From Acidovorax sp. (GTDB lineage: Bacteria > Pseudomonadota > Gammaproteobacteria > Burkholderiales > Burkholderiaceae_C), in the NCBI RefSeq assembly GCF_021287135.1, contig NZ_JAJTBB010000046.1, positions 1 through 55,392 of the forward strand: a DNA stretch of 55,392 nt. The letters are read 5' to 3'. Of this stretch, positions 1-8,399 are shown piece after piece. The translations under genes and the position numbers were made by a program. Within the stretch, counting starts at the first letter, position 1. Each line of letters starts with the position of its first letter. The notes under the pieces are model-generated. The model did no database searches, was not told the origin of the DNA, and saw nothing but the letters and a program-made list of their open reading frames with translations.

Positions 1-168
1 CACCTCCATCGCCTGGCGCGGCGCGGGCAGCGCGGGCCCGCCGTGCGGGCGCTGCCGATCCCATGCCGTGAGCACGGCCCCGTGCAGCAGCAGGGAGGCC
101 AGCACCGCCCACGCCACACGCCGGCTGCGCGTGCGCCCCCACGCGGGGCCATGGCCGGTGTACCGCAC
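1..168 (-). CDS. Partial membrane-anchored protein of unknown function (N-terminal 56 residues, truncated by window edge)
   Basis: An open frame begins with GTG at 168, directly after and in the same frame as the TGA stop of the upstream HTH gene, and runs off the window. The visible part has basic residues (RTRSRR) followed by one hydrophobic segment of about 18 residues (VAWAVLASLLLHGAVL), then a Pro/Arg-rich stretch. This resembles the N-terminal anchor of TonB-like or DUF3108-type proteins, but no domain is visible. The abutting stop and start suggest translation coupled to the HTH gene. The start codon and even the coding status are uncertain because only the N-terminus is present. Confidence 0.4.
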   Translation of the reverse strand, partial: MRYTGHGPAWGRTRSRRVAWAVLASLLLHGAVLTAWDRQRPHGGPALPAPRQAMEV

Positions 169-423
169 TCAGCCGCCGGAGTCGGCCGCGGCCTCCGGGG
201 CGCCTGCCGCGCCGCCCCCGTCGTCCACCCACGCCAGCAGGTCGCCGGGCTGGCACTGCAGGTATTCGCAGATGGCCGACAGGGTTTCAAAGCGCACGCC
301 CTTGACCTTGCCGCTTTTGAGCAGGGACAGGTTGGCCTCGGTGATGCCCACATGGGCCGCCAGGTCGCGCGACTTGACCTTGCGGCGCACGAGCATTTCA
401 TCCAGGGTGACAACAATGGGCAT
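169..423 (-). CDS. Small XRE/Cro-type HTH transcriptional regulator (YozG-like)
   Basis: This 84-residue protein is almost entirely one helix-turn-helix domain. Helices run from about residue 8 to 70, with the recognition region near 'GITEANLSLLKSGK' and the typical ending 'LQCQPGDLLAW'. It starts at ATG 423, seven bases after the stop of the DUF2975 gene upstream, so the two are probably co-transcribed. Small Cro/CI regulators of this type are regularly paired with DUF2975 membrane proteins in many bacteria; the pair may sense a membrane or cell-state signal, but its target is unknown. The acidic, Gly/Ala-rich tail after residue 68 is likely disordered. Confidence 0.85.
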   Translation of the reverse strand: MPIVVTLDEMLVRRKVKSRDLAAHVGITEANLSLLKSGKVKGVRFETLSAICEYLQCQPGDLLAWVDDGGGAAGAPEAAADSGG

Positions 424-430
424 GGCGTGC

Positions 431-1030
431 TCAGACAAATGCATCCGCTTCGGCCTGGAGGCGGCGCCCCTCGGCCAGCACATGGGCCAGCAGCAGCATC
501 ATCAGCCCCACCACCAGGGTGCTGACCTCAAACGGCCCCACCCCCAGCGCGATCATTCCGCCGTTCTGCCCCGACGCCAGCCACGACAGCAGCGCGGTGA
601 CCCCGACCTGGTAGAGCAGCGAGGTCACGAACATCGCCAGAAACCCCCAGCCCACGCCCCGAAACCCCGCCACGACGATGGCGCCAAACACCTCGCCCGC
701 CAAGAAGGCACGGCAGATGCGGTGCACGCACAGCACGGTGTAGAACATGGCCGCGGCCGGAATGCACTCCAGCGCCACGCCCACCCAGCGCCAGGGCGAG
801 TCCATGAAGGCGGGCGGGGTCAGCCCCGCGAGTTGCGCGTGCGCGGGCACCAGCCCCACGGGCATCCAGCCGCCCCAGCCGTCGGCGTGCCCGATGGCCG
901 CCCACCGCAACAGCGACAGCGCGAACGATGCCCCCGCGCAGGTCCAGCTGAGCCCCAGCAGCCCCCAGGCCAATCGCCGAAACGACCGGCTCTGCACGGG
1001 CGACCCTGCGGTGCGTGAAGAAGAAGACAT
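431..1030 (-). CDS. DUF2975 domain membrane protein
   Basis: This is a 199-residue polytopic membrane protein with about four hydrophobic segments (roughly residues 20-40, 75-100, 118-145 and 160-185), matching the DUF2975 layout. ATG at 1030 was chosen over a TTG 15 bases upstream because GGGGAG lies seven bases before it. It is the first gene of a two- or three-gene leftward operon with the YozG-like regulator. Family members are nearly always next to such an HTH protein, so a role in controlling that regulator or sensing at the membrane is an inference. No catalytic residues are visible. Confidence 0.8.
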   Translation of the reverse strand: MSSSSRTAGSPVQSRSFRRLAWGLLGLSWTCAGASFALSLLRWAAIGHADGWGGWMPVGLVPAHAQLAGLTPPAFMDSPWRWVGVALECIPAAAMFYTVLCVHRICRAFLAGEVFGAIVVAGFRGVGWGFLAMFVTSLLYQVGVTALLSWLASGQNGGMIALGVGPFEVSTLVVGLMMLLLAHVLAEGRRLQAEADAFV

Positions 1031-1049
1031 GGCACGGCTCCCCAAAAAT

Positions 1050-1076
1050 TACCGTAAAACAATAATAATATACCGT
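1050..1076. promoter_or_regulatory. Direct repeat TACCGT in the AT-rich divergent promoter region
   Basis: Two copies of TACCGT start at 1050 and 1071, exactly 21 bases apart (two helical turns). The A/T-rich tract between them reads TATATTATTATT on the minus strand and could hold the -10 of the DUF2975/HTH operon. This is a plausible operator for the small HTH regulator encoded in that operon, but binding is inferred only from position and spacing. Confidence 0.35.
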
Positions 1077-1100
1077 CTCACAGAAATTCAAGTCCCCACC

Positions 1101-1754
1101 ATGCTGCACTTGCCTGCCTCCCCCGCCCCGCGTCGGCGCTCCGCTTTCCGGCCTGCTGCCGCAGCCGCCGCTGCACTGGCCACGCTGGCGCTGGCCGCCT
1201 GCGGCAGCATTCCGGTGTCGTCGTTGTGGCAGCTGCGCCGCCTGAACCTGGAAACGCTGGACCCGGCCGCGTTGCGCGCGGCGGTGGTGCATGCCCCGGC
1301 TTTGCAGCTCGACAGCAATGCGCTGCAACTCACGGTCAGCGTGTCGCGCACGGTGCGCCAGCCCAACGGCAGCACGGCCACCGAGCGGTTGGAAGAGACC
1401 CTCCCGCTGCAGGAGCTGCACAGCACGGCCGAGCGCAGCCCGCTGGCGGGGTACGACGGCCCGCAGGCCGTGGTGCAGGTGTGGCGCATCGACCCCGCCG
1501 CCCTGCCCCGGCTGCAGGCGCTGCGCACCACGGCCCTGGCCTGGAAGGGCACCGACGACGGGAAGCGCGAACTGGGCCTGGGGCTGGAGCTGGCCGGTTG
1601 CCTGCACAGCGGCCCGCGCAACCGGGTGGTGACCACGCTGATCCGGTTTGCCGCGCCGGGCGACTATCTCCCCATCGTGCGCAACCGGGACTTGGCGGAG
1701 CTCCTGCCGGCAGAGGCGCTGAAGAAGCGGTTTCCGGACTGCCCGGCGGGCTGA
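1101..1754 (+). CDS. Putative lipoprotein of unknown function
   Basis: This 217-residue protein has an Arg-rich N-terminus, a long Ala-rich hydrophobic segment and a lipobox (LALAAC) with the acylated Cys at residue 34, so it is predicted to be a membrane-attached lipoprotein. The mature part has no recognised domain; it is mixed polar sequence with a Cys near residue 172 and another close to the C-terminus ('RFPDCPAG'). It is divergent from the DUF2975/HTH operon and convergent with the gamma-glutamyltransferase gene. Function is not recognised. Confidence 0.75.
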   Translation: MLHLPASPAPRRRSAFRPAAAAAAALATLALAACGSIPVSSLWQLRRLNLETLDPAALRAAVVHAPALQLDSNALQLTVSVSRTVRQPNGSTATERLEETLPLQELHSTAERSPLAGYDGPQAVVQVWRIDPAALPRLQALRTTALAWKGTDDGKRELGLGLELAGCLHSGPRNRVVTTLIRFAAPGDYLPIVRNRDLAELLPAEALKKRFPDCPAG

Positions 1755-1779
1755 CCGCCGCGCACCGTTGCGTGCACGG

Positions 1780-3381
1780 TCAGAACGCGACGGCGTGCCC
1801 GTCCTTGCGCGGGTCGGACCCGGCGATGTAGCTGGCGCCATTTTTCAGCACCAGCTGCGCGCCGCCAAAGGCGAACACGCCGTTGCCTTGCTCCACCGTC
1901 ACCTCGTGGCCGCGCGCGCGCAGTGCTTCGACTACGGCGGGGTCGAAGCCCGGCTCCACGGCCACGCCCTTTCCGCCCGTCACGCGCCAGCGGGGCGCAT
2001 CGGCGGCGGCCTGGGGGTTCTGGCCGTAGCGCAGCACGCGCAGCGCCATCTGCGTGTGGCCCTGGCTCTGCATGGGGCCACCCATCACGCCAAAGGCCAT
2101 CTGCGGCGTGCCGTCGGCATGCATGGCAAAGGCCGGGATGATGGTGTGCGAGGGGCGCTTGCGCGGCGCCACCTGGTTGGCGTGGCCGGGCGTGAGGTTG
2201 AAGCCGTGGCCCCGGTTCTGCAGGCTGATGCCGGTGCCCGGCACCACCACGCCCGAGCCAAAGCCCATGTAATTGGACTGGATGAACGAGACCATCATGC
2301 CGGACGCGTCGGCCGCCGCCAGGTACACCGTGCCGCCAGGGCGCGGCGCGCCGTAGGCGGGGTCGCCAGCGCGCGCGGTGTCGATCAGCGCGGCGCGGCT
2401 GCGCAGGTAGTCGGGGTTCAGCAGGGCATCGGGCTTTACCGCCATGGCGTCGATGTCGGCGTTGTACTGGTAAAGGTCGGCAAACGCGAGCTTCATGGCC
2501 TCGATGCTGGCGTGCACGGTTTCCACATCGTCCACCGGGTGTGCGCCGATGCCATGGGCGTCGAGCATGCCCAGCGCCATCAGCGCCGCAATGCCCTGGC
2601 CGTTGGGCGGGATCTCGTGAATGACCGAGTCGCCAAAGCGCTGCTGGAGGGTGCCCACCCAATCGGCCTGGTGCGCGGCCAGGTCGGCCAGGGTCATGGC
2701 GCCGCCATGGGCTTGTGCATGCGCTGCGATGCGCTCGGCGATCACGCCACGGTAGAAGGCCTCGCCCTCGGTTTCGGCAATCAGCTCCAGCGTGCGTGCA
2801 TGGGCTTCGCTGCGGAAGATCTCGCCGGCCTGGGGCACGCGGCCATTCGGCATGAAGCACTCGGCGAACCCCGGCTGCGTGCCCAGCTTGGCCGCGCCCA
2901 GCGCCCACAGCCGGGCGATGGTGGGCGACACCGGGAAGCCGTTGCGCGCGTAGTCGATGGCGGGCTGGGCCAGCTGCGCAAACGGCAGCTTGCCCAGGCG
3001 CTTGGAAAGCGCCACCCAGGCCGACACGGCGCCCGGCACGGTGACGGCGTTCCACCCCGTCTCGGGAATGCCGCCCAGCTTTTCAAAATACTCCGGCGTC
3101 CACGCCGCAGGCGAGCGGCCCGAAGCATTGAGGCCGTGCAGCGCCTGGCCGTCCCACACGATGGCAAAGCCGTCGCTGCCCAGGCCGCAGCCCGTGGGCT
3201 CCACCACCGTGAGCGCCATGGCGGCGGCAATGGCAGCGTCCACTGCATTGCCGCCCGCCAGCAGCATGCGCAGGCCCGCCTGCGCCGCCAGCGGCTGCGA
3301 AGTGGAGACCACGTTGCGCCCCATGACCGCGCTGCGGTGGGAGGCGTAGGGAAGGGACCAGTCGAGGGATGGGGTATTCAT
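1780..3381 (-). CDS. Gamma-glutamyltransferase family protein (cytoplasmic, YwrD/acylase-like)
   Basis: This 533-residue protein belongs to the Ntn-hydrolase gamma-glutamyltransferase family. The N-terminal half carries the typical 'GGNAVDAAIAAA' and 'PTGCGLGSDGFA' motifs. The autoprocessing nucleophile is Thr351 in 'GGTVYLAAAD', followed by the expected 'MVSFIQSNYMGFGSG' region. It lacks a signal peptide, unlike secreted glutathione-degrading enzymes, so it may act in the cytoplasm on another gamma-glutamyl or acyl compound. ATG 3381 was chosen because alignment-like similarity begins there; the open frame upstream to 3531 has unrelated Pro/Arg-rich coding. It lies downstream of a Bug binding-protein gene on the same strand, suggesting uptake followed by hydrolysis. 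Confidence 0.88.
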   Translation of the reverse strand: MNTPSLDWSLPYASHRSAVMGRNVVSTSQPLAAQAGLRMLLAGGNAVDAAIAAAMALTVVEPTGCGLGSDGFAIVWDGQALHGLNASGRSPAAWTPEYFEKLGGIPETGWNAVTVPGAVSAWVALSKRLGKLPFAQLAQPAIDYARNGFPVSPTIARLWALGAAKLGTQPGFAECFMPNGRVPQAGEIFRSEAHARTLELIAETEGEAFYRGVIAERIAAHAQAHGGAMTLADLAAHQADWVGTLQQRFGDSVIHEIPPNGQGIAALMALGMLDAHGIGAHPVDDVETVHASIEAMKLAFADLYQYNADIDAMAVKPDALLNPDYLRSRAALIDTARAGDPAYGAPRPGGTVYLAAADASGMMVSFIQSNYMGFGSGVVVPGTGISLQNRGHGFNLTPGHANQVAPRKRPSHTIIPAFAMHADGTPQMAFGVMGGPMQSQGHTQMALRVLRYGQNPQAAADAPRWRVTGGKGVAVEPGFDPAVVEALRARGHEVTVEQGNGVFAFGGAQLVLKNGASYIAGSDPRKDGHAVAF

Positions 3382-3439
3382 AGCGTTCTGACTCTGTTGC
3401 CCCGCACAGGGCGGGCTGCATGAAACCGGCGCGGCGCAA

Positions 3440-3523
3440 AGCGAGGGACGCCGAGGAAGGGCCGCCCCGCACCGAGGGCGTCGTCCCCCTGGGGGGGAAG
3501 GCGCCGAAGGCGACTCAGGGGGG
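3440..3523. repeat. GC-rich inverted-repeat element between two leftward genes
   Basis: The spacer between the Bug and gamma-glutamyltransferase genes contains paired arms GGGACGCC and GGCGTCGTCCC, then CCCCCTGGGGGG, then GGCGCC and GAAGGCGACTCAGGGGGG up to the Bug stop codon. From memory, closely similar 'CCCCCTGGGGG-GGCGCCGAAGGCG' elements are common near gene ends in Comamonadaceae. Only one copy is present in this window, so the repeat status cannot be shown here. Confidence 0.45.
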
Positions 3524-4507
3524 TTATTCAATACTTATTTTGCGCTGCCGGATCACGGTAGCCCAGCGGTTGCTGTCGGCCTGCACCATGGCGCCAAACT
3601 GCGCAGGCGTGCTGGGGGCGGCGGGCTCCACGCCCAGCTTGGCCAGGCTCTCGGCCACTTCGGTTGCCTGCACGGCCTTGGCGAAGGCCTGGTGCACCTT
3701 GGCGACCAGCGCGGGCGGCGCGCCCGCGGGCAGGTACACGCCAAACCAGGTCACCGACGCATAGCCAGGCAGGCCGGACTCGGCCAGCGTGGGCAGCTCG
3801 GGCGCCAGGGCGCTGCGTTTTTCGCTGGTCACGGCCAGCGCGCGCAGGCGGCCCGCCTTGGCGTGGGGCATGCCGGTGGGCAGCGAGTCGAACAGCACAT
3901 GCGTCTGCCCGGCGATCAGGTCCGGGATGGCCAGGGCCGTGCCCTTGTAGGGGATGTGGGTCATCTCCACGCCCGCCTGGGCGCTGAAGGCCGCCGTGTT
4001 CAGGTGCACGATGGTGCCGTTGCCGCTGGTGGCGTAGTTGAGCTTGCCGGGGTGGGCCTTGGCGTAGGCAATGAGTTCGCCCACGGTCTTGACCGGCAGC
4101 GAATTGGTGACCAGCAGCACGCTGGGCGCATCGGCCACGTGGGCCACGGGCGTGAAGTCCTTGCGCGGGTCGTAGGCCAGCTTGGGCATCAGATGAGGCG
4201 AGATGGCATGCGTGCTGCTGGTGGTCAGCAACAGGGTGTAGCCGTCGGGTGCGGCCTTGGCCGCCTCGGCCGTGCCCAGGGTGCCGCCCGCTCCGGGCTT
4301 GTTGTCCACCACCAGCTGCTGGCCCAGGTCGGCCGCCACGCGCTGCGTGACCACGCGCGCCACGAGGTCGGTCGCGCCGCTGGCCGGGAAGGGCACGATC
4401 ACCCGCACGGGGCGGTCCGGCCAGTTGGCCTGGGCCTGCGCAGCAGATGCCAGCACCAGCAGGCCCGCCAGGCCCCAGACACCACGGCCCCAGGAAAGTA
4501 GACGCAT
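3524..4507 (-). CDS. Bug-family tripartite tricarboxylate transporter substrate-binding protein
   Basis: This 327-residue protein has a signal peptide (MRLLSWGRG then a hydrophobic stretch ending AQAQA) and the hallmark Bug motifs: 'PVRVIVPFPASGATD', 'DNKPGAGGTLG', 'PDGYTLLL', 'HPGKLNY' and 'IPYKG'. Bug proteins bind a small carboxylate or related ligand in the periplasm. No TctA/TctB membrane subunits are adjacent, as is normal for orphan Bug genes in this family. ATG 4507 has GGAGGG about five bases upstream; the TTG at 4525 is less likely. It is divergent from a LysR gene and upstream of the gamma-glutamyltransferase gene, so those three probably form one functional unit. Confidence 0.92.
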   Translation of the reverse strand: MRLLSWGRGVWGLAGLLVLASAAQAQANWPDRPVRVIVPFPASGATDLVARVVTQRVAADLGQQLVVDNKPGAGGTLGTAEAAKAAPDGYTLLLTTSSTHAISPHLMPKLAYDPRKDFTPVAHVADAPSVLLVTNSLPVKTVGELIAYAKAHPGKLNYATSGNGTIVHLNTAAFSAQAGVEMTHIPYKGTALAIPDLIAGQTHVLFDSLPTGMPHAKAGRLRALAVTSEKRSALAPELPTLAESGLPGYASVTWFGVYLPAGAPPALVAKVHQAFAKAVQATEVAESLAKLGVEPAAPSTPAQFGAMVQADSNRWATVIRQRKISIE

Positions 4508-4661
4508 ACCAGCCCTCCAGCCCAAAAGTTGAACACCACACCAAGCGAGTGGGCCATCTTAGGAAGCTGCGCCTTGCTTGACCACCAGCATTTCGGCAAG
4601 CGGCTTTGCCGCTGCGGCAAACCAACGCATACTGCGGCCTCGTTTGGAGAATCCGCCCCCG

Positions 4662-5573
4662 ATGCGCGCCCACCTGCTGCAAGACACCACCCTGCGCTAC
4701 TTCCTGGAAGTGGCGCAAAGCGGCTCGCTCACCGAGGCTTCGGCCCGGCTGCACGTGGCGGCCTCGGCGCTGAGCCGCCAGATCGCGGGGCTGGAAGCCC
4801 AGCTGGGCACGCCGCTGTTCGATCGCCACCCGCGCGGCATGGTGCTGACGGCGGCGGGTGAAATCCTGGCCTTGCATGCGCGGCGCAGTGCGCTGGACGC
4901 CGAACGTGCCCTGGGCGAGATCGGCGCGCTGCAAGGCCTGCGGGCGGGCCAGGTACGTCTGGCCACCTCCGACGCGTTTGCCAACGAGCTGGTGCCGCGC
5001 CTGTGCGTGGAGTTCCAGCGGACCCACGCAGGCATCCAGTTCAGCGTGATGTCGCTGCCCACCGCGCAGGTGCCCGACGCGGTGCGCAGCGGCGCGGCCG
5101 ACATCGGCCTGTGCTTCAGCCGCGCGCCGCACCGGGACATCGCGGTGGCCTACCGCCAGAGCGCCCCGGTGCTCGCCCTGCTGCCCCCGGGCCACCGGCT
5201 GGCCCGCGCACGCCAGGTGACGCTGGCGCAAATGGCCGCGTACCCCCTGGCCTTGCCCCCGGCAGAAACCACGGTGCGCCAGATGATCGACATCGTCTGC
5301 AGCCGCCAGGGCCTGCAGCTGGCGCCCGTGCTCATCAGCAACCACGCCAAGACGGTACTGAACTTCGTCGCCAACGGCGGCGGGCTGTCGGTGGCCAGCG
5401 AGATCGCGGCGCGGCATCTGGTGGCCGAGCGCGCCCTCGTGGCGCGCCCCATCAGCGACCCCGGGATGGACCTGCGCGACATCGAGATCCAGACCCTGGC
5501 GGGGCGCAGCCTGCCGGTGGCGGCGCAGGCCTTTCTGGAGCTGCTCAAGGAACAGCTGCCGGGACGCGGGTAG
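4662..5573 (+). CDS. LysR-family transcriptional regulator
   Basis: This 303-residue protein has the N-terminal LysR winged HTH (residues about 8-65: 'LRYFLEVAQSGSLTEASAR', 'AASALSRQIAGLEAQLGTPLF') and a periplasmic-binding-like effector domain from about residue 90. ATG 4662 gives the normal LysR length; the frame is open to 4578, but that extension is not LysR-like. It is transcribed divergently from the Bug gene, so it probably controls the Bug/gamma-glutamyltransferase genes in response to the imported compound. The 154-base spacer would hold both promoters. Confidence 0.92.
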   Translation: MRAHLLQDTTLRYFLEVAQSGSLTEASARLHVAASALSRQIAGLEAQLGTPLFDRHPRGMVLTAAGEILALHARRSALDAERALGEIGALQGLRAGQVRLATSDAFANELVPRLCVEFQRTHAGIQFSVMSLPTAQVPDAVRSGAADIGLCFSRAPHRDIAVAYRQSAPVLALLPPGHRLARARQVTLAQMAAYPLALPPAETTVRQMIDIVCSRQGLQLAPVLISNHAKTVLNFVANGGGLSVASEIAARHLVAERALVARPISDPGMDLRDIEIQTLAGRSLPVAAQAFLELLKEQLPGRG

Positions 5574-5590
5574 AACGCCCGCTGGCTTGC

Positions 5591-6319
5591 TCAGTAACCG
5601 TGCTGCTGGCGGAAATCCCGCGCCTTGCCAAAGTGCCCGTTGCCGATGAACGGCACAGGCGGGCGCAGCGCGGACAAGGGCGACGGATGGTTGGACATCA
5701 GCAGCAGATGCCCGCGGTCCTGCGGAATGAGCGCGCGCTTGGATTGCGCATGCGAGCCCCACAGCATGAACACCACCGGGCGCGGGCCCTCGGCCACATG
5801 GCGGATCACGGCGTCGGTGAGCACCTCCCAGCCCTTGCCGGCGTGGCTGGCTGCCTGGCCCTCTTCCACCGTCAGGCAGGTGTTGAGCAGCAGCACGCCG
5901 TTTTTCGCCCACTTCACCAGACTGCCGCCCGGGTCGGGGAACGGCGGGAACGGCGTGCCCAGGTCGCGCTGCATTTCCTTGAAAATGTTCTGCAGCGAGG
6001 GCGGCAGGCGCACGCCGGGCGCCACCGAGAAGGCCAGCCCCTCGGCCTGGCCCCGGCCGTGGTACGGGTCCTGCCCCAGGATGACCACGCGCACGGCGTC
6101 GGGCGGGGTCAGCTCCAGTGCGCGCAGCGGGCGGGGCGGGAAGATGCTGGCGCCCGCGTCCACCCGGCTTTGCAGGAACGCCAGCAGCTTGTGCCCCACC
6201 GGGCTCTCGAAGAACCCCTCCACCACCGGCTGCCAGCCCGGGGCCACGGGCCAGTGGGCGGGGTTGGCATCGGGCAACTGGTCGGGCACGCGGCCGTGGG
6301 GATCCGTCTTTGTGGTCAA
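5591..6319 (-). CDS. ung: Uracil-DNA glycosylase, family 1
   Basis: This 242-residue enzyme excises uracil from DNA as the first step of base excision repair. The catalytic water-activating Asp is Asp84 in 'GQDPYHG', the uracil-binding region is 'LLLNTCLTVEEGQAASH', and the DNA-intercalation and catalytic His motif is 'HPSPLSA'. The start is TTG at 6319, with GGAGG six bases upstream; both the ribosome-binding site and the start codon lie inside or at the edge of a dispersed repeat (6317-6372). It follows trpC on the same strand after that repeat. Length and motifs match the family fully. Confidence 0.97.
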   Translation of the reverse strand: MTTKTDPHGRVPDQLPDANPAHWPVAPGWQPVVEGFFESPVGHKLLAFLQSRVDAGASIFPPRPLRALELTPPDAVRVVILGQDPYHGRGQAEGLAFSVAPGVRLPPSLQNIFKEMQRDLGTPFPPFPDPGGSLVKWAKNGVLLLNTCLTVEEGQAASHAGKGWEVLTDAVIRHVAEGPRPVVFMLWGSHAQSKRALIPQDRGHLLLMSNHPSPLSALRPPVPFIGNGHFGKARDFRQQHGY

Positions 6320-6372
6320 AATGGCCTCCAGCGCTTACCTATCAAGCGCAAGCAGCTATAAATTTAATAGCA
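6317..6372. repeat. Dispersed palindromic repeat, copy 1 (upstream of ung)
   Basis: The element reads, in pieces, AAAATGGCC, TCCAGCGCTTACC, TATCAAGCGC, AAGCAGCTAT, AAATTTAATAGCA. The AGCGCTT and AAGCGC parts are arms of an imperfect hairpin. Four other related elements occur at 14240, 37027, 45308 and 53140. This copy supplies the GGAGG Shine-Dalgarno sequence and TTG start of ung on the minus strand. Confidence 0.85.
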
Positions 6373-6379
6373 ATTCAGG

Positions 6380-7183
6380 TCAGGCAAAAAGCTGGGCCAG
6401 CGCCAGGCCCGGGTCGTCCGCCCGCATGAAGGCCTCGCCCACCAGGAAGGCGTGCACGCCGGCATCGCGCATCGTCTTCACATCGGCGGGTTTCAAGATG
6501 CCGGATTCGGTGACCAGCAGACGGTCGGCCGGCACGTCTTTGAGCATGCCCAGCGTCGTGTCCAGCGTGACCTCGAACGTGCGCAGGTTGCGGTTGTTGA
6601 TGCCCACCAGCGGGGTCTTGAGCTGGAGCGCACGCTCCAGCTCGGGCCGGTCGTGCACCTCCACGAGCACGGCCATGTCCAGGCTGTGGGCAATGGCCTC
6701 GAAGTCTTTCATTTGCGCATCGTCCAGGCAGGCCGCGATCAGCAGGATGGCGTCGGCGCCCATGGCGCGCGATTCGTAGATCTGGTACGCATCCACCATG
6801 AAGTCCTTGCGCAGCACGGGGAGCGTGGTGCTGGCGCGGGCCTGCTTCAGGTAGTCGGGCTGGCCCTGGAAGAACTGACGGTCGGTCAGCACCGACAGGC
6901 AGGCCGCGCTGACCTTGCCGTCGCCTTCCATGTAGCTCTGGGCGATGTCGGCGGGCTCGAAGTCGGCGCGCAGCACGCCCTTGCTGGGGCTGGCTTTCTT
7001 GACTTCGGCAATCACGGCCGCCTGGCCCTTGGCGATCTTGGCGCGCAGTGCGCCTTCGAAGTCGCGCGTGAGCACGCGGCTTTCGGCGTCGGCGCGCATG
7101 GCGGGGAGCGGCAGGCGCTTCTTGGCGGCGGCCACTTCCTCGTGCTTGACGGCGACGATTTTGTTGAGGATGTCACTGCTCAT
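6380..7183 (-). CDS. trpC: Indole-3-glycerol-phosphate synthase
   Basis: This 267-residue (beta/alpha)8 enzyme closes the ring of carboxyphenylaminodeoxyribulose phosphate to indole-3-glycerol phosphate in tryptophan synthesis. Diagnostic motifs are present: '[10 protein letters not shown]' (catalytic Lys), '[15 protein letters not shown]', 'LIAACL', 'VEVHD', 'GINNRNL' and 'LVTESGI'. It is not fused to TrpF, unlike the enterobacterial version. Its ATG at 7183 overlaps the end of a 54-residue membrane protein gene by 11 bases, so translation is probably coupled. It is the last biosynthetic gene of the trpE-to-trpC operon. Confidence 0.97.
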   Translation of the reverse strand: MSSDILNKIVAVKHEEVAAAKKRLPLPAMRADAESRVLTRDFEGALRAKIAKGQAAVIAEVKKASPSKGVLRADFEPADIAQSYMEGDGKVSAACLSVLTDRQFFQGQPDYLKQARASTTLPVLRKDFMVDAYQIYESRAMGADAILLIAACLDDAQMKDFEAIAHSLDMAVLVEVHDRPELERALQLKTPLVGINNRNLRTFEVTLDTTLGMLKDVPADRLLVTESGILKPADVKTMRDAGVHAFLVGEAFMRADDPGLALAQLFA

Positions 7184-7337
7184 GGTGCGTAGCCTTCGGC
7201 TTGTCGGTGGGGGAATCGGCGGGCTCGGGCGAGCCCCGCTTCAGAATGTTGGTGAACACGCGGTGCATCACGAACCCGGCCACGATGAACAGGGCTGAGA
7301 CGCCCAGTGCGATCCAGGTGCCGGGGTCACGCCACAT
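7173..7337 (-). CDS. Small single-pass membrane protein in the trp operon
   Basis: This 54-residue protein begins MWRDPGTW, has one transmembrane helix (about residues 7-26, '[20 protein letters not shown]') and a charged tail ending THHEQ. It starts eight bases after the trpD stop and its stop overlaps the trpC start by 11 bases, so it is embedded in the operon with tight coupling. No known family was recognised. The start is supported by position and by a real hydrophobic pattern rather than by a strong ribosome-binding site. Confidence 0.7.
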   Translation of the reverse strand: MWRDPGTWIALGVSALFIVAGFVMHRVFTNILKRGSPEPADSPTDKPKATHHEQ

Positions 7338-7344
7338 GGCGGTG

Positions 7345-8382
7345 TCAGGCGGCCGCGGCCAGCGCGTGCGTGCGCGTGACCACCTGCTCCAGCTTGGCCA
7401 GCGCGGCGCCCGATGCGATGGCGGCGCGGGCCTTGGCAATCCCGGCGGGGATGGAGTCGACCACATTGGCCGCATACAGCGCCACGCCCGCGTTCAGGCA
7501 GACGATGTCCTGCGCGGCGCCGGGCTCGCCCTTGAGCACGCCGATCAGCATCTCGCGCGACTGCTCGGGTGTCTCGACCTTGAGGGGCCGGTTGCTGGCC
7601 ATGGCCAGACCGAAATCCTCGGGGTGGATCTCGTACTCGGTGATCTGTCCGTTCTTCAGCTCGCCCACCAGCGTGGCGGCGCCCAGGCTCACTTCGTCCA
7701 TGCCGTCGCGGCCGTAGACCACCAGCGCGTGCTCGGCGCCCAGGCGCTGCAGCGCACGCACCTGGATGCCCACGAGGTCGGGGTGGAACACGCCCATCAG
7801 GATGTTGGGCGCGCCGGCCGGGTTGGTCAGCGGCCCCAGGATGTTGAAGATGGTGCGCACGCCCAGCTCCTTGCGCACCGGGGCCACGTTCTTCATGGCC
7901 GGGTGGTGGTTGGGCGCAAACATGAAGCCGATGCCGACCTCGGCAATGCACTGGGCGATCTGCTCGGGCTGGAGGTTGATGTGGATGCCCAGGGCCTCCA
8001 TCACATCGGCGCTGCCGCTCTTGCTCGACACGCCGCGCCCGCCATGCTTGCTGACCTTGGCGCCTGCCGCAGCCGCCACGAACATGGAGCAGGTGGAGAT
8101 GTTGAAGGTGTTGGCACCGTCGCCGCCCGTGCCCACGATGTCCACCATGTGGGTGGCATCCTTGACGTGCACCTTGGTGCTGAACTCGCGCATCACCTGC
8201 GCGGCGGCGGTGATCTCGCCAATGGTTTCCTTCTTCACGCGCAGGCCGGTGATGATGGCTGCCGTCATGACGGGCGACAGCTCGCCCTGCATGATGAGCC
8301 GCATCAGGTGCAGCATCTCGTCGTGGAAGATTTCGCGGTGTTCAATCGTGCGCTGCAGCGCTTCCTGGGGAGTGATGGGCAT
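7345..8382 (-). CDS. trpD: Anthranilate phosphoribosyltransferase
   Basis: This 345-residue enzyme transfers phosphoribose from PRPP to anthranilate. The glycine-rich PRPP loop is '[17 protein letters not shown]', and the conserved '[21 protein letters not shown]', '[10 protein letters not shown]' and '[15 protein letters not shown]' motifs follow. AGGAGA lies eight bases before ATG 8382. It stands alone, not fused to trpG. It lies between a LysE-type exporter gene and a small membrane protein gene in the leftward trp operon. Confidence 0.98.
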   Translation of the reverse strand: MPITPQEALQRTIEHREIFHDEMLHLMRLIMQGELSPVMTAAIITGLRVKKETIGEITAAAQVMREFSTKVHVKDATHMVDIVGTGGDGANTFNISTCSMFVAAAAGAKVSKHGGRGVSSKSGSADVMEALGIHINLQPEQIAQCIAEVGIGFMFAPNHHPAMKNVAPVRKELGVRTIFNILGPLTNPAGAPNILMGVFHPDLVGIQVRALQRLGAEHALVVYGRDGMDEVSLGAATLVGELKNGQITEYEIHPEDFGLAMASNRPLKVETPEQSREMLIGVLKGEPGAAQDIVCLNAGVALYAANVVDSIPAGIAKARAAIASGAALAKLEQVVTRTHALAAAA

Positions 8383-8399
8383 GGAATATCTCCTGGTAT

